Part shown: piece by piece, positions 18,560 to 27,490 of the stretch
How the letters are laid out: every line of letters begins with the position of its first letter
Position numbering within the stretch: position 1 is the first letter of the stretch
Assembly: GCF_003386205.1 (NCBI RefSeq)
Contig: NZ_QRDY01000006.1
Coordinates: 62,001-126,000, forward strand
DNA: 64,000 bases
Origin: Cohnella lupini
GTDB lineage: Bacteria > Bacillota > Bacilli > Paenibacillales > Paenibacillaceae
Direction of reading: 5' to 3'
Notes under the pieces: generated by a model
Told to the model about the DNA's origin: nothing
What the model saw: only the letters and a program-made list of their open reading frames with translations
Database searches by the model: none
Program-made: the position numbers and the translations under genes

Positions 18560-19335
18560 CGTTGCTCCACCTTCCCGACCTCTATCCACGGCCGGTCATC
18601 CCTCCACCTGATTTCGAGGGGCAGGTCGTATGCCGCCTGCAATTTATCGGGAGTCAAGACATCGCGTTTCGGGCCGGATGCTACTAACTGTCCGTCCGAC
18701 ATAAGCGCGACGTGAGTGAATAGAGGAACGATTTCTTCGATATGATGCGTTACGTACAGCATGGACATTTTGTCGGAGGTTAATTCCGATAAAGCGCTCA
18801 GAAATTTCTCCCGTTCATATAAGTCCAATCCCGCGCAAGGCTCGTCCAGGATCAGCAGTTCCGGAGAAGCCATCATCGTGCGGGCCAACAGAGCTTTCTT
18901 GCGTTCGCCTTGCGATAAGGTGCCGAACGGCTGCTCCGCCAACGACTTCAAGCCGACCCGTTCCAACTCTATGTACGCGCGTTCCCGAACTTCCTCCGCG
19001 ATTTCTTCGTAAAACCGCAGATAAGCGAACGCTCCGCTAGCCACGATCTCCCATACGGGATCTCGCAGCGTCATTTTCTCGATAAGCGCCGGACTGATAT
19101 ATCCGATTCTCTTGCGGATTTCCCTTACGTCAACTTGTCCGAAACGATTGCCTAACACGTCGATCTTACCGGATGTCGGGAATAAATAGCCCGTTATCAT
19201 TTCAAGCACCGTAGATTTTCCGCAACCGTTACGTCCGAGTAGCGTCCAATGCTCGCCCGGGTTAATGGTTAGATCCACGCCTCGAAGAATTTGCCGGTCG
19301 CCCCGGCGAAAAGTCAAATTATGCAAATGAATCAT
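18556..19335 (-). CDS. ABC-type ATP-binding protein, YlmA-like, without a membrane partner
   Basis: A 259-residue ATPase with Walker A GRNGCGKST, Q-loop region, signature LSQGERKKAL, Walker B LLILDEPCAGLD and the switch His in LYVTHHIEEI. No permease or binding-protein gene accompanies it. The relatives (YlmA of Bacillus, ModF/PhrA type) are also found without permeases, so transport is not assured. Start chosen at the ATG after AGAGGG, which overlaps the thioredoxin-like gene by ATGA; a longer frame would intrude into that gene. Eighth of nine genes in the repair operon. Confidence 0.88.
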   Translation of the reverse strand: MIHLHNLTFRRGDRQILRGVDLTINPGEHWTLLGRNGCGKSTVLEMITGYLFPTSGKIDVLGNRFGQVDVREIRKRIGYISPALIEKMTLRDPVWEIVASGAFAYLRFYEEIAEEVRERAYIELERVGLKSLAEQPFGTLSQGERKKALLARTMMASPELLILDEPCAGLDLYEREKFLSALSELTSDKMSMLYVTHHIEEIVPLFTHVALMSDGQLVASGPKRDVLTPDKLQAAYDLPLEIRWRDDRPWIEVGKVEQR

Positions 19336-19652
19336 TGCGTATCCCTCTCGCTTCTCAATCGTTCCACCACGTCCGTAACGGACGGGAAACGGTAATGTTT
19401 CGTCCATGATCCGTTCTTGCGTTTGATCAGAAGACACGGCACGCTCTCGATTTGGAATTTCTGCGCCAAATCCGGCATCACGTTAATATTCGCCGACATG
19501 ATCGCAACCTCGGGAACTAGTTCCGTTGCGACCTCCAGCATGCGCCTGGCGGCAAGGCACGTTCCGCAAAGCGGAGTATGTACGAAAAGCGCGAAGGGCG
19601 CCGGCGTAAACGTCCATTCCCGTTTCCAATCGTTCGTTTCCAACTCACGCAT
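19332..19652 (-). CDS. Thioredoxin-like protein
   Basis: A 106-residue cytosolic thioredoxin fold. The active site is PLCGTCLAARRM with Cys29 and Cys32 (CGTC instead of CGPC), and the cis-Pro lies in IESVPCLLI, where an extra Cys follows it. A strand FALFVHTP precedes the redox site. There is no signal peptide. It overlaps the receiver-like gene by eight bases and the ABC gene by four. Its small size and odd dipeptide suggest a specific partner rather than a general thioredoxin. Confidence 0.87.
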   Translation of the reverse strand: MRELETNDWKREWTFTPAPFALFVHTPLCGTCLAARRMLEVATELVPEVAIMSANINVMPDLAQKFQIESVPCLLIKRKNGSWTKHYRFPSVTDVVERLRSERDTQ

Positions 19653-19992
19653 TCCCGTTTTCTCCAGTAGCGGATGCTTCTAGAACGGCAGCCGGCATCG
19701 GTCCGTCATGGATCGCGACCCCCGAAGGGTTTGCCGCCCTTAATTCTTTAACCATCTGCGCTCTCCCCAACAAGCTCGAAGAGTGAACGAAGATTTGCCT
19801 CGGATATTTACCGCTGACGATAATGCCTTGCACGACCGCCATGCCGTTCGGTTCGCCGTATCCAAGCTCGTAATCCAACGATAGAATATCCACTTCGCTC
19901 GCGGAAAGGATCAGCAAGCATTCCTCCGCCGATCGAGCGACGACAAATCCTCTCGGACAAGGCCTTACATCGTCTAAATACAAGTTAATCAC
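19645..19992 (-). CDS. Small receiver-like protein (cyclic-phosphate processing receiver domain type)
   Basis: A 115-residue stand-alone domain that begins INLYLDDVRPCPRGFVVARSAEECL, continues with VDILSLDYELG (the position of the phosphoacceptor Asp of receivers) and ends the fold with IFVHSSSLLGRAQMV and an IHDGP segment. This pattern matches the small receiver-like family named for proposed cyclic-phosphate processing in RNA or nucleotide repair contexts. The GTG start follows GGGGGAGG nine bases upstream and lies two bases after nfo. No kinase is nearby, so classical phosphotransfer signalling is unlikely. Confidence 0.75.
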   Translation of the reverse strand: MINLYLDDVRPCPRGFVVARSAEECLLILSASEVDILSLDYELGYGEPNGMAVVQGIIVSGKYPRQIFVHSSSLLGRAQMVKELRAANPSGVAIHDGPMPAAVLEASATGENGNA

Positions 19993-19994
19993 CT

Positions 19995-20840
19995 TTACGC
20001 GCCTCCCCCCGACTCGTACAATCGTTTAACTAGCTCTATTTGTTCCCGATGCGTGCCGTCTTCTCCCGCGGGCGTTTCCAGGAAAAAAGGAATGTCCTTA
20101 AGCTCCGGAGCGCTCATGAATGCCATAAGTTCGTCTTGTCCGATTCGACCTTCCGCGATCGGCGCGTGGCGATCTTTAAGGGAACCCGACGGATAGCGCG
20201 AATCGTTCAAATGAACGGCCTTCACGTTGTTCCAGAAGCCTAGAGCATTTGCCCGAGTCGCGAAGGAAGACCATTGTCCATGACGCCATTCCCCGCTCGC
20301 GAACAAGTGGCAGGTATCCAGACAAAATCCGATTTTGCCGGGAGAATCGACAAGCGAGCGAATTTGCGTCAATTCCTCGGGCGTCGTCCCCATCTGACCA
20401 TGATCTCCAGCTTGGTTCTCGAGAAGGATTAACGCCTTTCCTTCCCATAAGGAGGTCACGCTATTTACCCATTGTATTACATTTCGGTATCCCTGTAACG
20501 GATCAATCCCCTTGGAATGGCCAAAATGCACGACGACCCCGATGGATCCGCAGGCTTCGGCTATTTGCAGATCGTTTAGCGTGCACGCGGCCATGCGGCG
20601 GGCGGCATCTCCGTCGGACGCGGGATTGACCGGGTAAGGACCGTGGCCGATCGAAACGACGTCGCGTTCCTTGCACCAAATCGCGCATTGGGCTGCGTCG
20701 CTGGCGTCGAAAGCTTTAATTGCCAGCGTTCGCGGGTTTTTCGGAAAGTATTGAAAAGCATTGCCCCCGAGCGAAACCGCATACTCCGCCGCCTTGCGGT
20801 AGCCGTTCCTCGTGCTGACATGGCTGCCTATCCTTAGCAT
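19995..20840 (-). CDS. nfo: Deoxyribonuclease IV (AP endonuclease)
   Basis: Cuts DNA 5' of abasic sites in base-excision repair. The 281-residue TIM-barrel protein begins MLRIGSHVSTRNG and has metal-site motifs VVHFGHSKG, LLENQAG, IGFCLDTCHLFASG, VHLNDS, DRHAPIAEGRIG and FFLETP, the ordered His/Glu/Asp trinuclear zinc ligands of the EndoIV family. Its ATG shares one base with the stop of the glycosylase gene (TAATG), so the two consecutive base-excision enzymes are translated together. Confidence 0.95.
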   Translation of the reverse strand: MLRIGSHVSTRNGYRKAAEYAVSLGGNAFQYFPKNPRTLAIKAFDASDAAQCAIWCKERDVVSIGHGPYPVNPASDGDAARRMAACTLNDLQIAEACGSIGVVVHFGHSKGIDPLQGYRNVIQWVNSVTSLWEGKALILLENQAGDHGQMGTTPEELTQIRSLVDSPGKIGFCLDTCHLFASGEWRHGQWSSFATRANALGFWNNVKAVHLNDSRYPSGSLKDRHAPIAEGRIGQDELMAFMSAPELKDIPFFLETPAGEDGTHREQIELVKRLYESGGGA

Positions 20841-21658
20841 TAGGCGCCTTGCTGGCAATGCGGGCAATAGAACATTTTGCGTCCCGTTAACGTCTCGAAC
20901 TTGATTTCCGTTCCGCATACGTTGCATGGTTCGCCTTTGCGATCGTAGACGAGACATTGGTTGTTGTATCCGCCGGTTAACGTATCGTCCGGGGTAAGCG
21001 GATGCTCCATGTATCCGCCCGCATCCTTAGCCGTAGTCAGCACCTTGCGAATCGAATGATAAATACGCTCGACCGTGGACTCATCCAAAGAATTGACAGC
21101 AACGGCAGGATGGACCTGGGCATCGAAGCAAATTTCGTCGCTGTAACAGTTGCCGATTCCCGCTAAAAACCGTTGATTGGTAAGCGTCGTTTTCAGTTTG
21201 CCTCTCTTGCCCGCCAACCTTTTACGGAACGCTTCCAACGTTAGTCTCGAATCGAAGGGATCCGGCCCTAATTCCTTGAGCTCCTCGATGGCGGCTTTGG
21301 CCGTCATGCGATGAAGGTACCCTAAGCGCAGTCCGCCGAAATACAGCGAGTTGCCGTCTCCGAAAGTAAGAATGACTTGGAAGTGGCTGTCTTTCTTCGG
21401 ACCCTCTTCCCCGTAAGCCAGCCAACCGCCGAGCATGAGATGTAGATGAAGCCGGTGACCGTCGTCAAGGTGGAACAACAGATGCTTGCCCTTGCGCTCC
21501 ACGAACAGGATGCTTTTGCCGACGAGAGCCGAAGTAAAGACATCGACAGGCTCGTTAATCGTGGCGGCACGGTTGACGGTAACTCCCGTGATCCTTTGTC
21601 CGCATAACCGCGGAGATAATTGTGAACGGTAATGCTCCATTTCCGGTAATTCCGGCAT
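20840..21658 (-). CDS. Fpg/Nei-family DNA glycosylase
   Basis: Bifunctional glycosylase/AP lyase for oxidised bases. The mature N-terminus PELPEMEHYR supplies the catalytic Pro and Glu; the Lys of the family is in VERKGKHLLFHL; the helix-two-turn-helix is in NQRFLAGIGNCYSDEICFDA; and a four-Cys zinc finger (CNVCG and FYCPHC) closes the 272-residue chain. PELPEME rather than PELPEVE, and overall divergence, leave MutM versus Nei-like specificity open. It sits between a HAD phosphatase gene and nfo. Confidence 0.9.
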   Translation of the reverse strand: MPELPEMEHYRSQLSPRLCGQRITGVTVNRAATINEPVDVFTSALVGKSILFVERKGKHLLFHLDDGHRLHLHLMLGGWLAYGEEGPKKDSHFQVILTFGDGNSLYFGGLRLGYLHRMTAKAAIEELKELGPDPFDSRLTLEAFRKRLAGKRGKLKTTLTNQRFLAGIGNCYSDEICFDAQVHPAVAVNSLDESTVERIYHSIRKVLTTAKDAGGYMEHPLTPDDTLTGGYNNQCLVYDRKGEPCNVCGTEIKFETLTGRKMFYCPHCQQGA

Positions 21659-22525
21659 TTACAATCTTCCCTTCTGCTGATTATCGCTTAGTTGCCCGTT
21701 AAGGTATTCTTCCAATTGTTCCGGTCCATCGAACACCGCGTCCGGAGTCACTCCAGCGGCCGAGCAATGATCCTGCCAGTTATCCATCGAGCATAATCCG
21801 GTGAGCACGAGAATCGAAGGACAGCCTGCAGTGCGGCCGGCTGCCAGATCGGTATAAGGATTGTCGCCGACGACCCAGGTCTTGCTCGGCGCGGTGCCCG
21901 CTAATCTTAGCGAATAATCCATGAGAATGCGAGACGGCTTGCCTACGATAATCGGCTCGATTCCGGTTGCCGCTTGCAGGGAAGCCCCGATGCTTCCGGC
22001 ACCGGGGAGGAAACCTCCGTCTACCGGCAACAGCCTGTCTGGATTCGTTTGAACGAATGCGGCTCCGTTAAGCAAGTGCTTCACCGCGGTCTTCAGACGG
22101 CTGTAGGTCAATTCGCGATCCAGTCCTTGCACGACGATCGTCGCGTTCCGATCCTGCTCCTCGTCGCCCAACAGGTGAAGTCCCGCGTTCGCGAGCGCTT
22201 CGCGTAATCCTCTTTCTCCAATAACGTAAGTATCGGCTCCGGGATGCTCCAACTGTACATAATAGGCGGTTGCCAAAGCGGAGGTGACGATCGATTGGAC
22301 TTCGGCTGAGATTCCCATGATATGCAGATGCTCAGCGACCTCTTTCGGCGTTCTCGTCGAATTGTTGGTTACGAATAAACAAGGCAATCCCCTTGCCTGC
22401 AATCCGGCGATTAAGCGGTCCGCCCCGGGAACGGGTTCGTTTCCGCGATACAACGTACCGTCGAGATCGAACAGTACGGCATCCGGCGCCGGATAATCTT
22501 TAAGATGATTCAGAATGGCTTTCAA
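21659..22525 (-). CDS. HAD-IIA family phosphatase (NagD/AraL/PGP-like)
   Basis: A 288-residue haloacid-dehalogenase hydrolase with motif I VLFDLDGTLYRG, motif II LFVTNNST, a C2-type cap, a motif III Lys in PIIVGKPSRILM, and motif IV WVVGDNPYTDLAAG. Members remove phosphate from small metabolites such as 2-phosphoglycolate or nucleotides. Given its place in a DNA-repair unit, clearing 2-phosphoglycolate from 3' ends of damaged DNA is an attractive but unproven idea. It begins at TTG behind AAGGAAG and ends directly at the ATG of the glycosylase gene. Confidence 0.88.
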   Translation of the reverse strand: MKAILNHLKDYPAPDAVLFDLDGTLYRGNEPVPGADRLIAGLQARGLPCLFVTNNSTRTPKEVAEHLHIMGISAEVQSIVTSALATAYYVQLEHPGADTYVIGERGLREALANAGLHLLGDEEQDRNATIVVQGLDRELTYSRLKTAVKHLLNGAAFVQTNPDRLLPVDGGFLPGAGSIGASLQAATGIEPIIVGKPSRILMDYSLRLAGTAPSKTWVVGDNPYTDLAAGRTAGCPSILVLTGLCSMDNWQDHCSAAGVTPDAVFDGPEQLEEYLNGQLSDNQQKGRL

Positions 22526-22532
22526 GATGCGC

Positions 22533-23879
22533 TTACTTCCTTTCTCGCGAAACTTTCTCCCGTAGCCTCGCCACTCTATGCTGCAATCCGTCCTTCTCTT
22601 CCTTACGTTTAGCGGCGCTGCTGATTAACCGGGATCTTCGTTGCGTTAATTCCAGAGCTTTTTCCGCATAGGATAACGCCGTAGGTAGCTGTTTTTCCCG
22701 ATGCTCGTAATACATCGCCAGTTCGATATGCGCCTCGAGCTTGGGCAATGCGGATGCTTCCGCCTTCGCCGCGGATTTTCTCCAGATCGGCAAAGCCAGT
22801 TCATGCCGTCCCGCTCTTTTATACCTCGCGGCCAGCGCTAATCCCCAGCCGCCATCATCGATACCCTTCATATCGGGCAACAAGGAGAACATTCGTTCGG
22901 ATGCCTCAGTTAGGCCATGTTGCTCAAGCCAGCATGCGGTCCGGAACAACTCTTCGCCTTCTGTTGCCTCGATGTCGTCAGGTTGTACATTCCCGCTTAA
23001 CAATAATCCGAAATGGACGGAAAGCGAAGCCAGAGTAAGAATATCTTTTTCGTTATGGGCATATACGCCATGCAAATGAACGGGATTCCCATCGCTTAAG
23101 TATTGGAAATACAACGAGGGAGCAAGCGATCCCGGTACGTCGTGTTCTCTATGGATACCCAGCCTTGCTTCTTCGATCATGCTCAGACGGCAGGAAGGCA
23201 ACGTATTGCGCCAGAGCGCCCTTGCCGGATGTAGGAAATCGAGATGTCCGGGCTCCGGTCCGCTTCTGCGCCAGCCGTTCAGGATGAACCGGTTAACGAG
23301 CACGGGCCAATCGAACGTTCGTCCGTTATAAGTGACCAGATGGCTCTTATCCTTCATGTGGCCGAGCAAGTAGGTCAGCATCGCCCTTTCCTCGCCGGGA
23401 TGGCGAATGAGCGTCTGCTCGACGATGAATCGATTGCCTGAATAATAGCCGAATCCGATCATGAACGGGACGTTACCCGTGCCGACTCCGAGTCCGGTCG
23501 TTTCCGTATCCAGGAAGAGCAGCCGGTAAGGATCGATGGCTTCGCTCTCCCGGTTCTGTCTCATGGCAACGGGATGAAGATGGCTCGCGCACGCAATCAA
23601 TTCCTCTAGATCGTAATGTCCATGACGATAAGGCAAGTCATATTCGATCCGTCGCAGCAGAAACTGTCCCGACTCGTTGCTCATCCGTTCCACCCCGATT
23701 TGGCGAAAGCCGGAAGGTAACCGCGACTCTTGTTCGATCGAGGAATCCCGTTCCCTCTCTGCCGGGATTGCGGTTTCCGCAACAGACGCGGCAGGCAGAG
23801 AATTTACCGATAGATCCGCAATCACGGCTTCGGAAGTTTCCTGCCGAAGGCGACCAAGCCTTTCTCTTAGCCCGCTCAT
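22533..23879 (-). CDS. mrfB: MrfB-like 3'-5' exonuclease (YprB), RNase H fold
   Basis: The 448-residue protein carries a DEDD-type exonuclease domain: motif I LLFLDTETTGLGVGTG, motif II in HLVTYNGRTFDWPVL, and motif III in HLHGVYAHNEKDILTLASL. A long N-terminal stretch (1-95) is variable, and the C-terminus has helical repeats (LEAHIELAMYYEHREKQLPTALSYAEKAL) that look TPR-like. In Bacillus subtilis the YprA/YprB pair repairs mitomycin C adducts. Start placed at the ATG that overlaps the mrfA stop as ATGA; a longer frame lies inside mrfA. Confidence 0.9.
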   Translation of the reverse strand: MSGLRERLGRLRQETSEAVIADLSVNSLPAASVAETAIPAERERDSSIEQESRLPSGFRQIGVERMSNESGQFLLRRIEYDLPYRHGHYDLEELIACASHLHPVAMRQNRESEAIDPYRLLFLDTETTGLGVGTGNVPFMIGFGYYSGNRFIVEQTLIRHPGEERAMLTYLLGHMKDKSHLVTYNGRTFDWPVLVNRFILNGWRRSGPEPGHLDFLHPARALWRNTLPSCRLSMIEEARLGIHREHDVPGSLAPSLYFQYLSDGNPVHLHGVYAHNEKDILTLASLSVHFGLLLSGNVQPDDIEATEGEELFRTACWLEQHGLTEASERMFSLLPDMKGIDDGGWGLALAARYKRAGRHELALPIWRKSAAKAEASALPKLEAHIELAMYYEHREKQLPTALSYAEKALELTQRRSRLISSAAKRKEEKDGLQHRVARLREKVSRERK

Positions 23880-26161
23880 GAGCTCGTCCTCGTCCCCCGG
23901 AGCAAGGAAAGCGCCAAATCCTTGCCTAGCAGGCCGACTTCTTCTATCGGTCCGACGCAGGCCGGGCAACCGCTTAAGCAGCCGCAGCCCAGTATGAGCC
24001 TTCCCGCTTCCTCCAGCAGCTCGTCGTGCTTCTCGTACAGGCGTTGGCTAAGTCCGATTCCGCCCGGGTAACGGTCGTAAAAATAAATCGTCGGCCGTTT
24101 GGTATGGAGGGCTTTCACTTGAGGCACGACTCGAATGTCCAGCGGATCGCACATCAGATGCAGCGGCGCAAGGTGGATGAGAACGTTAGCCAAGCCTAGC
24201 AAGGCCATCTGCATGTCGTTCGCGCTTCGTTTGGCCGATTCTTCCTCCGAGAACGAGAACCAGTACCCGCTCGTATGAAGAATTTCTTCCGGAAGATGAA
24301 TCGGACCGGAACCTATGTTCTCGTGCGTCCTCAACCGTATTTTCTTGAAAATAGTCGGCTTCGCCATAACCGTCACTTCGCCGTATTGGCGTTCGAGCGG
24401 GCCGGAAGACGATTCGAGATCGACATGCAGCACCTTCAGCTCCACCGCAAGACTCGCGTCCGTGAAATAATCCACGTTCACTTCCCTTACGAATGCTTTT
24501 TTCTCCGGATAATCCAGCTTCTCCACTTGATATTGTACCCCTTCGTGCAGGTATATCGCCTCTTCGTGTATGAGCGTCGGCGCGCTGAACCGATCGACTT
24601 CCCCTAACACGCGATGTCCCTCGGTCCGGTCGATAATGACGAAGTTCTCCTGCGCGGCAGAACGCAACGAGATGTTGTGCGCGGGGAAGGCCTGCTCCAT
24701 CCAGTACCAGCGGTTTCCGACCCGGTGAAGCACCTTCTCCTCGGCCAGGAATTCGAGCAAATCCGTAAGCTTCTCCCCGCCGAACGTATCTCCCTCTTCG
24801 AACGGCAGCTCGTAAGCCGCGCATTTCAGATGATCCAGCAGGATTAGCAGGTTATCGGGATGAATGCGGGCTTCCTCGGGAGGACGGCCCAAGAAATAGT
24901 CCGGATTCTGTATTAAATATTGATCGAGAGGATTGCTGCTCGCCACGAGAAACGTGACCGAGCTTCCCTGCCTGCGGCCGGCTCGACCGGATTGCTGCCA
25001 GGTGCTGGCGATCGTTCCCGGATATCCGTTCAACACGCAGGCTTGCAATTGGCCGATATCGATACCGAGCTCCAACGCGTTCGTGCTGACGACGCCACGA
25101 ATCTCTCCGCTGCGCAATCCGCGTTCGATCTCTCTACGAAGCTTGGGCAAGTATCCGCCTCGATATCCGCGAATGGATTTCGCGCCAAGCTCGTGCTTGA
25201 TGTTTTCCTGCAAATAAGTTAGCAATATTTCGACCCGGACTCGGCTTCGCGCGAATACGATCGTCTGGATGCCGCTCTTGAGCAACAACGCGGCAAGCTT
25301 CTGGGATTCGAGCACGCTGCTCCTGCGAATGCCTAGTTGCTTGTTGACGACCGGCGGATTATAGAAGACCATATGCTTCTCACCGGCTGGCGCGCCGTTG
25401 TCGTCGACGAGCGCGACCGTCTCTTCGATCAGGCGTTCCGCGTGCTCCCGCGGATTGCGAATCGTCGCCGAAGCGCACAGAAACTGCGGATCGCTGCCAT
25501 AGAAACGACAGATGCGCTTCAGCCTGCGGATCACGTTCGCGACATGGCTGCCGAACACGCCACGGTAAGCATGCAATTCGTCTATGATTATGTACTTGAT
25601 ATTTTCGAATAGCTTAACCCATTTCGTGTGATGGGGCAATATCGCGGAATGCAGCATATCCGGGTTCGTTACTACGATATGCCCTGCGTTGCGGATCGCT
25701 TGACGAACGTTCGGCGGCGTATCCCCGTCGTACGTGTGCGTCTTGATATCGGCTTCCATCAAGTTAGCCAGCTCTTGAAGCTCCGCCACCTGATCCTGAG
25801 CCAACGCTTTGGTCGGGAACAAATAGAGAGCTCGCGCGCTATCGTCCTCCAGCAGCTTCTGAATGACGGGAAGGTTATAGCATAACGTCTTGCCCGAAGC
25901 GGTGGGAGTGACGGTAACGACATGGCGCCCTTCCGTAACGGCATGATAAGAAGCCGCTTGATGCGTATATAGATTCGTGATGCCTTTCTGCTTCAACGCG
26001 TGCTTAAGCTTAGGGTGTATGTTATCCGGGAGCTGGACGGCACGCGGAGGACGCGCAGGTTCGGTGTGCCAGAACGTTACGTTCTCCATCAGCTCCGGTC
26101 GGCTTCGCAGCAGCGTCAGCCACTCCTCTACCGACTCCGCTTTTTGCGTCAACGGGTTCAT
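23876..26161 (-). CDS. mrfA: MrfA-like DEAD/DEAH-box DNA helicase (YprA) with C-terminal Cys cluster
   Basis: A 761-residue superfamily 2 helicase. Motifs are in order: Q-type THQAASYHA, Walker A TPTASGKT, Ia YLFPTKALAQDQ, Ib TNPDML, II IIDELHAY, III CASATI, then RecA2 motifs including STNALELGIDIG and QQSGRAGRRQ. The C-terminal DUF1998-like part ends with GCGCLSGCPACVG, the four-cysteine metal site of this family. The known partner gene mrfB follows with a four-base overlap. Start set at the ATG seven bases after AGGAG rather than the one touching it. A LexA-like box lies about 40 bases upstream. Confidence 0.94.
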   Translation of the reverse strand: MNPLTQKAESVEEWLTLLRSRPELMENVTFWHTEPARPPRAVQLPDNIHPKLKHALKQKGITNLYTHQAASYHAVTEGRHVVTVTPTASGKTLCYNLPVIQKLLEDDSARALYLFPTKALAQDQVAELQELANLMEADIKTHTYDGDTPPNVRQAIRNAGHIVVTNPDMLHSAILPHHTKWVKLFENIKYIIIDELHAYRGVFGSHVANVIRRLKRICRFYGSDPQFLCASATIRNPREHAERLIEETVALVDDNGAPAGEKHMVFYNPPVVNKQLGIRRSSVLESQKLAALLLKSGIQTIVFARSRVRVEILLTYLQENIKHELGAKSIRGYRGGYLPKLRREIERGLRSGEIRGVVSTNALELGIDIGQLQACVLNGYPGTIASTWQQSGRAGRRQGSSVTFLVASSNPLDQYLIQNPDYFLGRPPEEARIHPDNLLILLDHLKCAAYELPFEEGDTFGGEKLTDLLEFLAEEKVLHRVGNRWYWMEQAFPAHNISLRSAAQENFVIIDRTEGHRVLGEVDRFSAPTLIHEEAIYLHEGVQYQVEKLDYPEKKAFVREVNVDYFTDASLAVELKVLHVDLESSSGPLERQYGEVTVMAKPTIFKKIRLRTHENIGSGPIHLPEEILHTSGYWFSFSEEESAKRSANDMQMALLGLANVLIHLAPLHLMCDPLDIRVVPQVKALHTKRPTIYFYDRYPGGIGLSQRLYEKHDELLEEAGRLILGCGCLSGCPACVGPIEEVGLLGKDLALSLLRGTRTSS

Positions 26162-26197
26162 CGGCATTCTCCTAAATTCGTTATACTATCATTGTAC

Positions 26198-26211
26198 AGA
26201 ATACATGTTCG
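26198..26211 (-). promoter_or_regulatory. LexA-like box upstream of mrfA
   Basis: CGAACATGTATTCT (minus strand) matches 12 of 14 positions of the Gram-positive LexA consensus CGAACRNRYGTTYC. It lies 37 bases before the mrfA ATG, where a -35 region would fall relative to a weak TATAAC near 26180-26185. Only one box is seen, and binding is unproven. Confidence 0.5.
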
Positions 26212-26372
26212 CACGGCAACGGGCGGTTCAGACCGTTTTTCGACAAATGGCTTCACCGCGACTCCGCGTAATCCCCTTCGTTCGCATCATTAGAGCCAAT
26301 TGCGACAATTCGTGTCGGCTCCTGCGCTTTCCCGGGAAACTATTTTATTTCCTAAATTGGCTAAGAAGAACG

Positions 26373-26426
26373 AAAAAACCGTCCACCAGATGCCGGCTTG
26401 CCAAGGAGCCGACTGGTGAACGGTTT
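26373..26426 (-). terminator. Terminator after the YfhP-like gene
   Basis: Minus-strand arms AAACCGTTCACCAG and CTGGTGGACGGTTT, with an inner GGCT/AGCC pairing, are followed by TTTTCG. It lies about 21 bases after the stop. Confidence 0.8.
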
Positions 26427-26446
26427 ATTTGAAACAATCGAACTGT

Positions 26447-27415
26447 TCATACATAAGGAGCTTCCCAGGCTTTCTTGTACCAGCCGATACGCTCGGTCAA
26501 CACGTTGTAACGATCGTCCAATCTTACCTCGGCCCTGTACGGCCAATCTCTATCCCGCCAAAACCGAAGATCCGTCCAAATCACCAAGTACCCTCCGTCG
26601 GGCTGCGCGGCCCAGCTCGCATACTCTTGCTTCGCGAAGCCGTGCAAGGTTTTTACCGCGGACACCTGTTTCGTTGCATCTATGCAGTCATGAGTTGCTC
26701 TATTAGGAAGAAGCATGGAAGGCAGCCATCTTCTGCCCTCGATGACGCCCATCTCGTATCCGTTATCAGTTTGAACAACATACTGCCATCGGAACCACCA
26801 TAAGCCCGGAAGCACATGGACCGCCCGCCACCTCCGATATTTTCGCTTCACCCTGCGGACCACCATTTCGTGATGGACGACTCTCCATAACATATATACA
26901 AACGTAATCCCCCAAGCGAAAGCGCACGCCCATTGAGGTGCAGGCCAAATGCCGATTAACGAACCGATCGCGGTAGAGGTATGCAAGAGCAACAAAAACG
27001 GATCCGTCAGACATACAGCGTCCAGATGAAGCCATTGTTTGCGAAAAGGCAATAAACATTGAACGCCGTAGCCATTCGAAAGATCGAAAACGACGTGGGC
27101 GGCGACGGCGGAGAAAGCAATGATACATAACAATAACAGATGCTCCCAAGCTCCCCAACCCCAAGACGCTAACGTTCCGATCGCTCCCGACCAGAGAAAC
27201 CACGCGGGGATCGAATGGCTTAAGCCTCGATGGTGCTTCAGATAAGCATCATTGCTTTTGAATCTTACGACCGAATCCAAGTCCGGCGCATGAGAACCGA
27301 CCAGCGCGACCGTCATAACCGCGGCCGCCAGATGCGGATCGGAGCCGACCGCCGGATTAAAGTACGCCAATCCCGCCAACGTTACCCCGAACAGTAAATG
27401 GGAACCCGTATCCAT
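26447..27415 (-). CDS. Membrane-bound metal-dependent hydrolase family protein (YfhP/YdjM-like)
   Basis: A 322-residue integral membrane protein with about five hydrophobic segments in its N-terminal 200 residues. The N-terminus MDTGSHLLFGVTLAGLAYF, then VGSHAPDLDSVVRF and HHRGLSHSIPAWFLWS, carries the conserved His and Asp residues after which the YdjM/YfhP family was called metal-dependent hydrolase. The C-terminal 110 residues are soluble and aromatic-rich (DLRFWRDRDWPYRAEVRLDD). Starts behind GGGGGAA. Enzymatic activity has not been shown for the family. Confidence 0.8.
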   Translation of the reverse strand: MDTGSHLLFGVTLAGLAYFNPAVGSDPHLAAAVMTVALVGSHAPDLDSVVRFKSNDAYLKHHRGLSHSIPAWFLWSGAIGTLASWGWGAWEHLLLLCIIAFSAVAAHVVFDLSNGYGVQCLLPFRKQWLHLDAVCLTDPFLLLLHTSTAIGSLIGIWPAPQWACAFAWGITFVYMLWRVVHHEMVVRRVKRKYRRWRAVHVLPGLWWFRWQYVVQTDNGYEMGVIEGRRWLPSMLLPNRATHDCIDATKQVSAVKTLHGFAKQEYASWAAQPDGGYLVIWTDLRFWRDRDWPYRAEVRLDDRYNVLTERIGWYKKAWEAPYV

Positions 27416-27490
27416 GTCCTATTCCCCCTCCAGTTATCCGTTCTATCCTCAGAATAACGGTACACTGTTAAGGCGGAATTATCCGAACGT

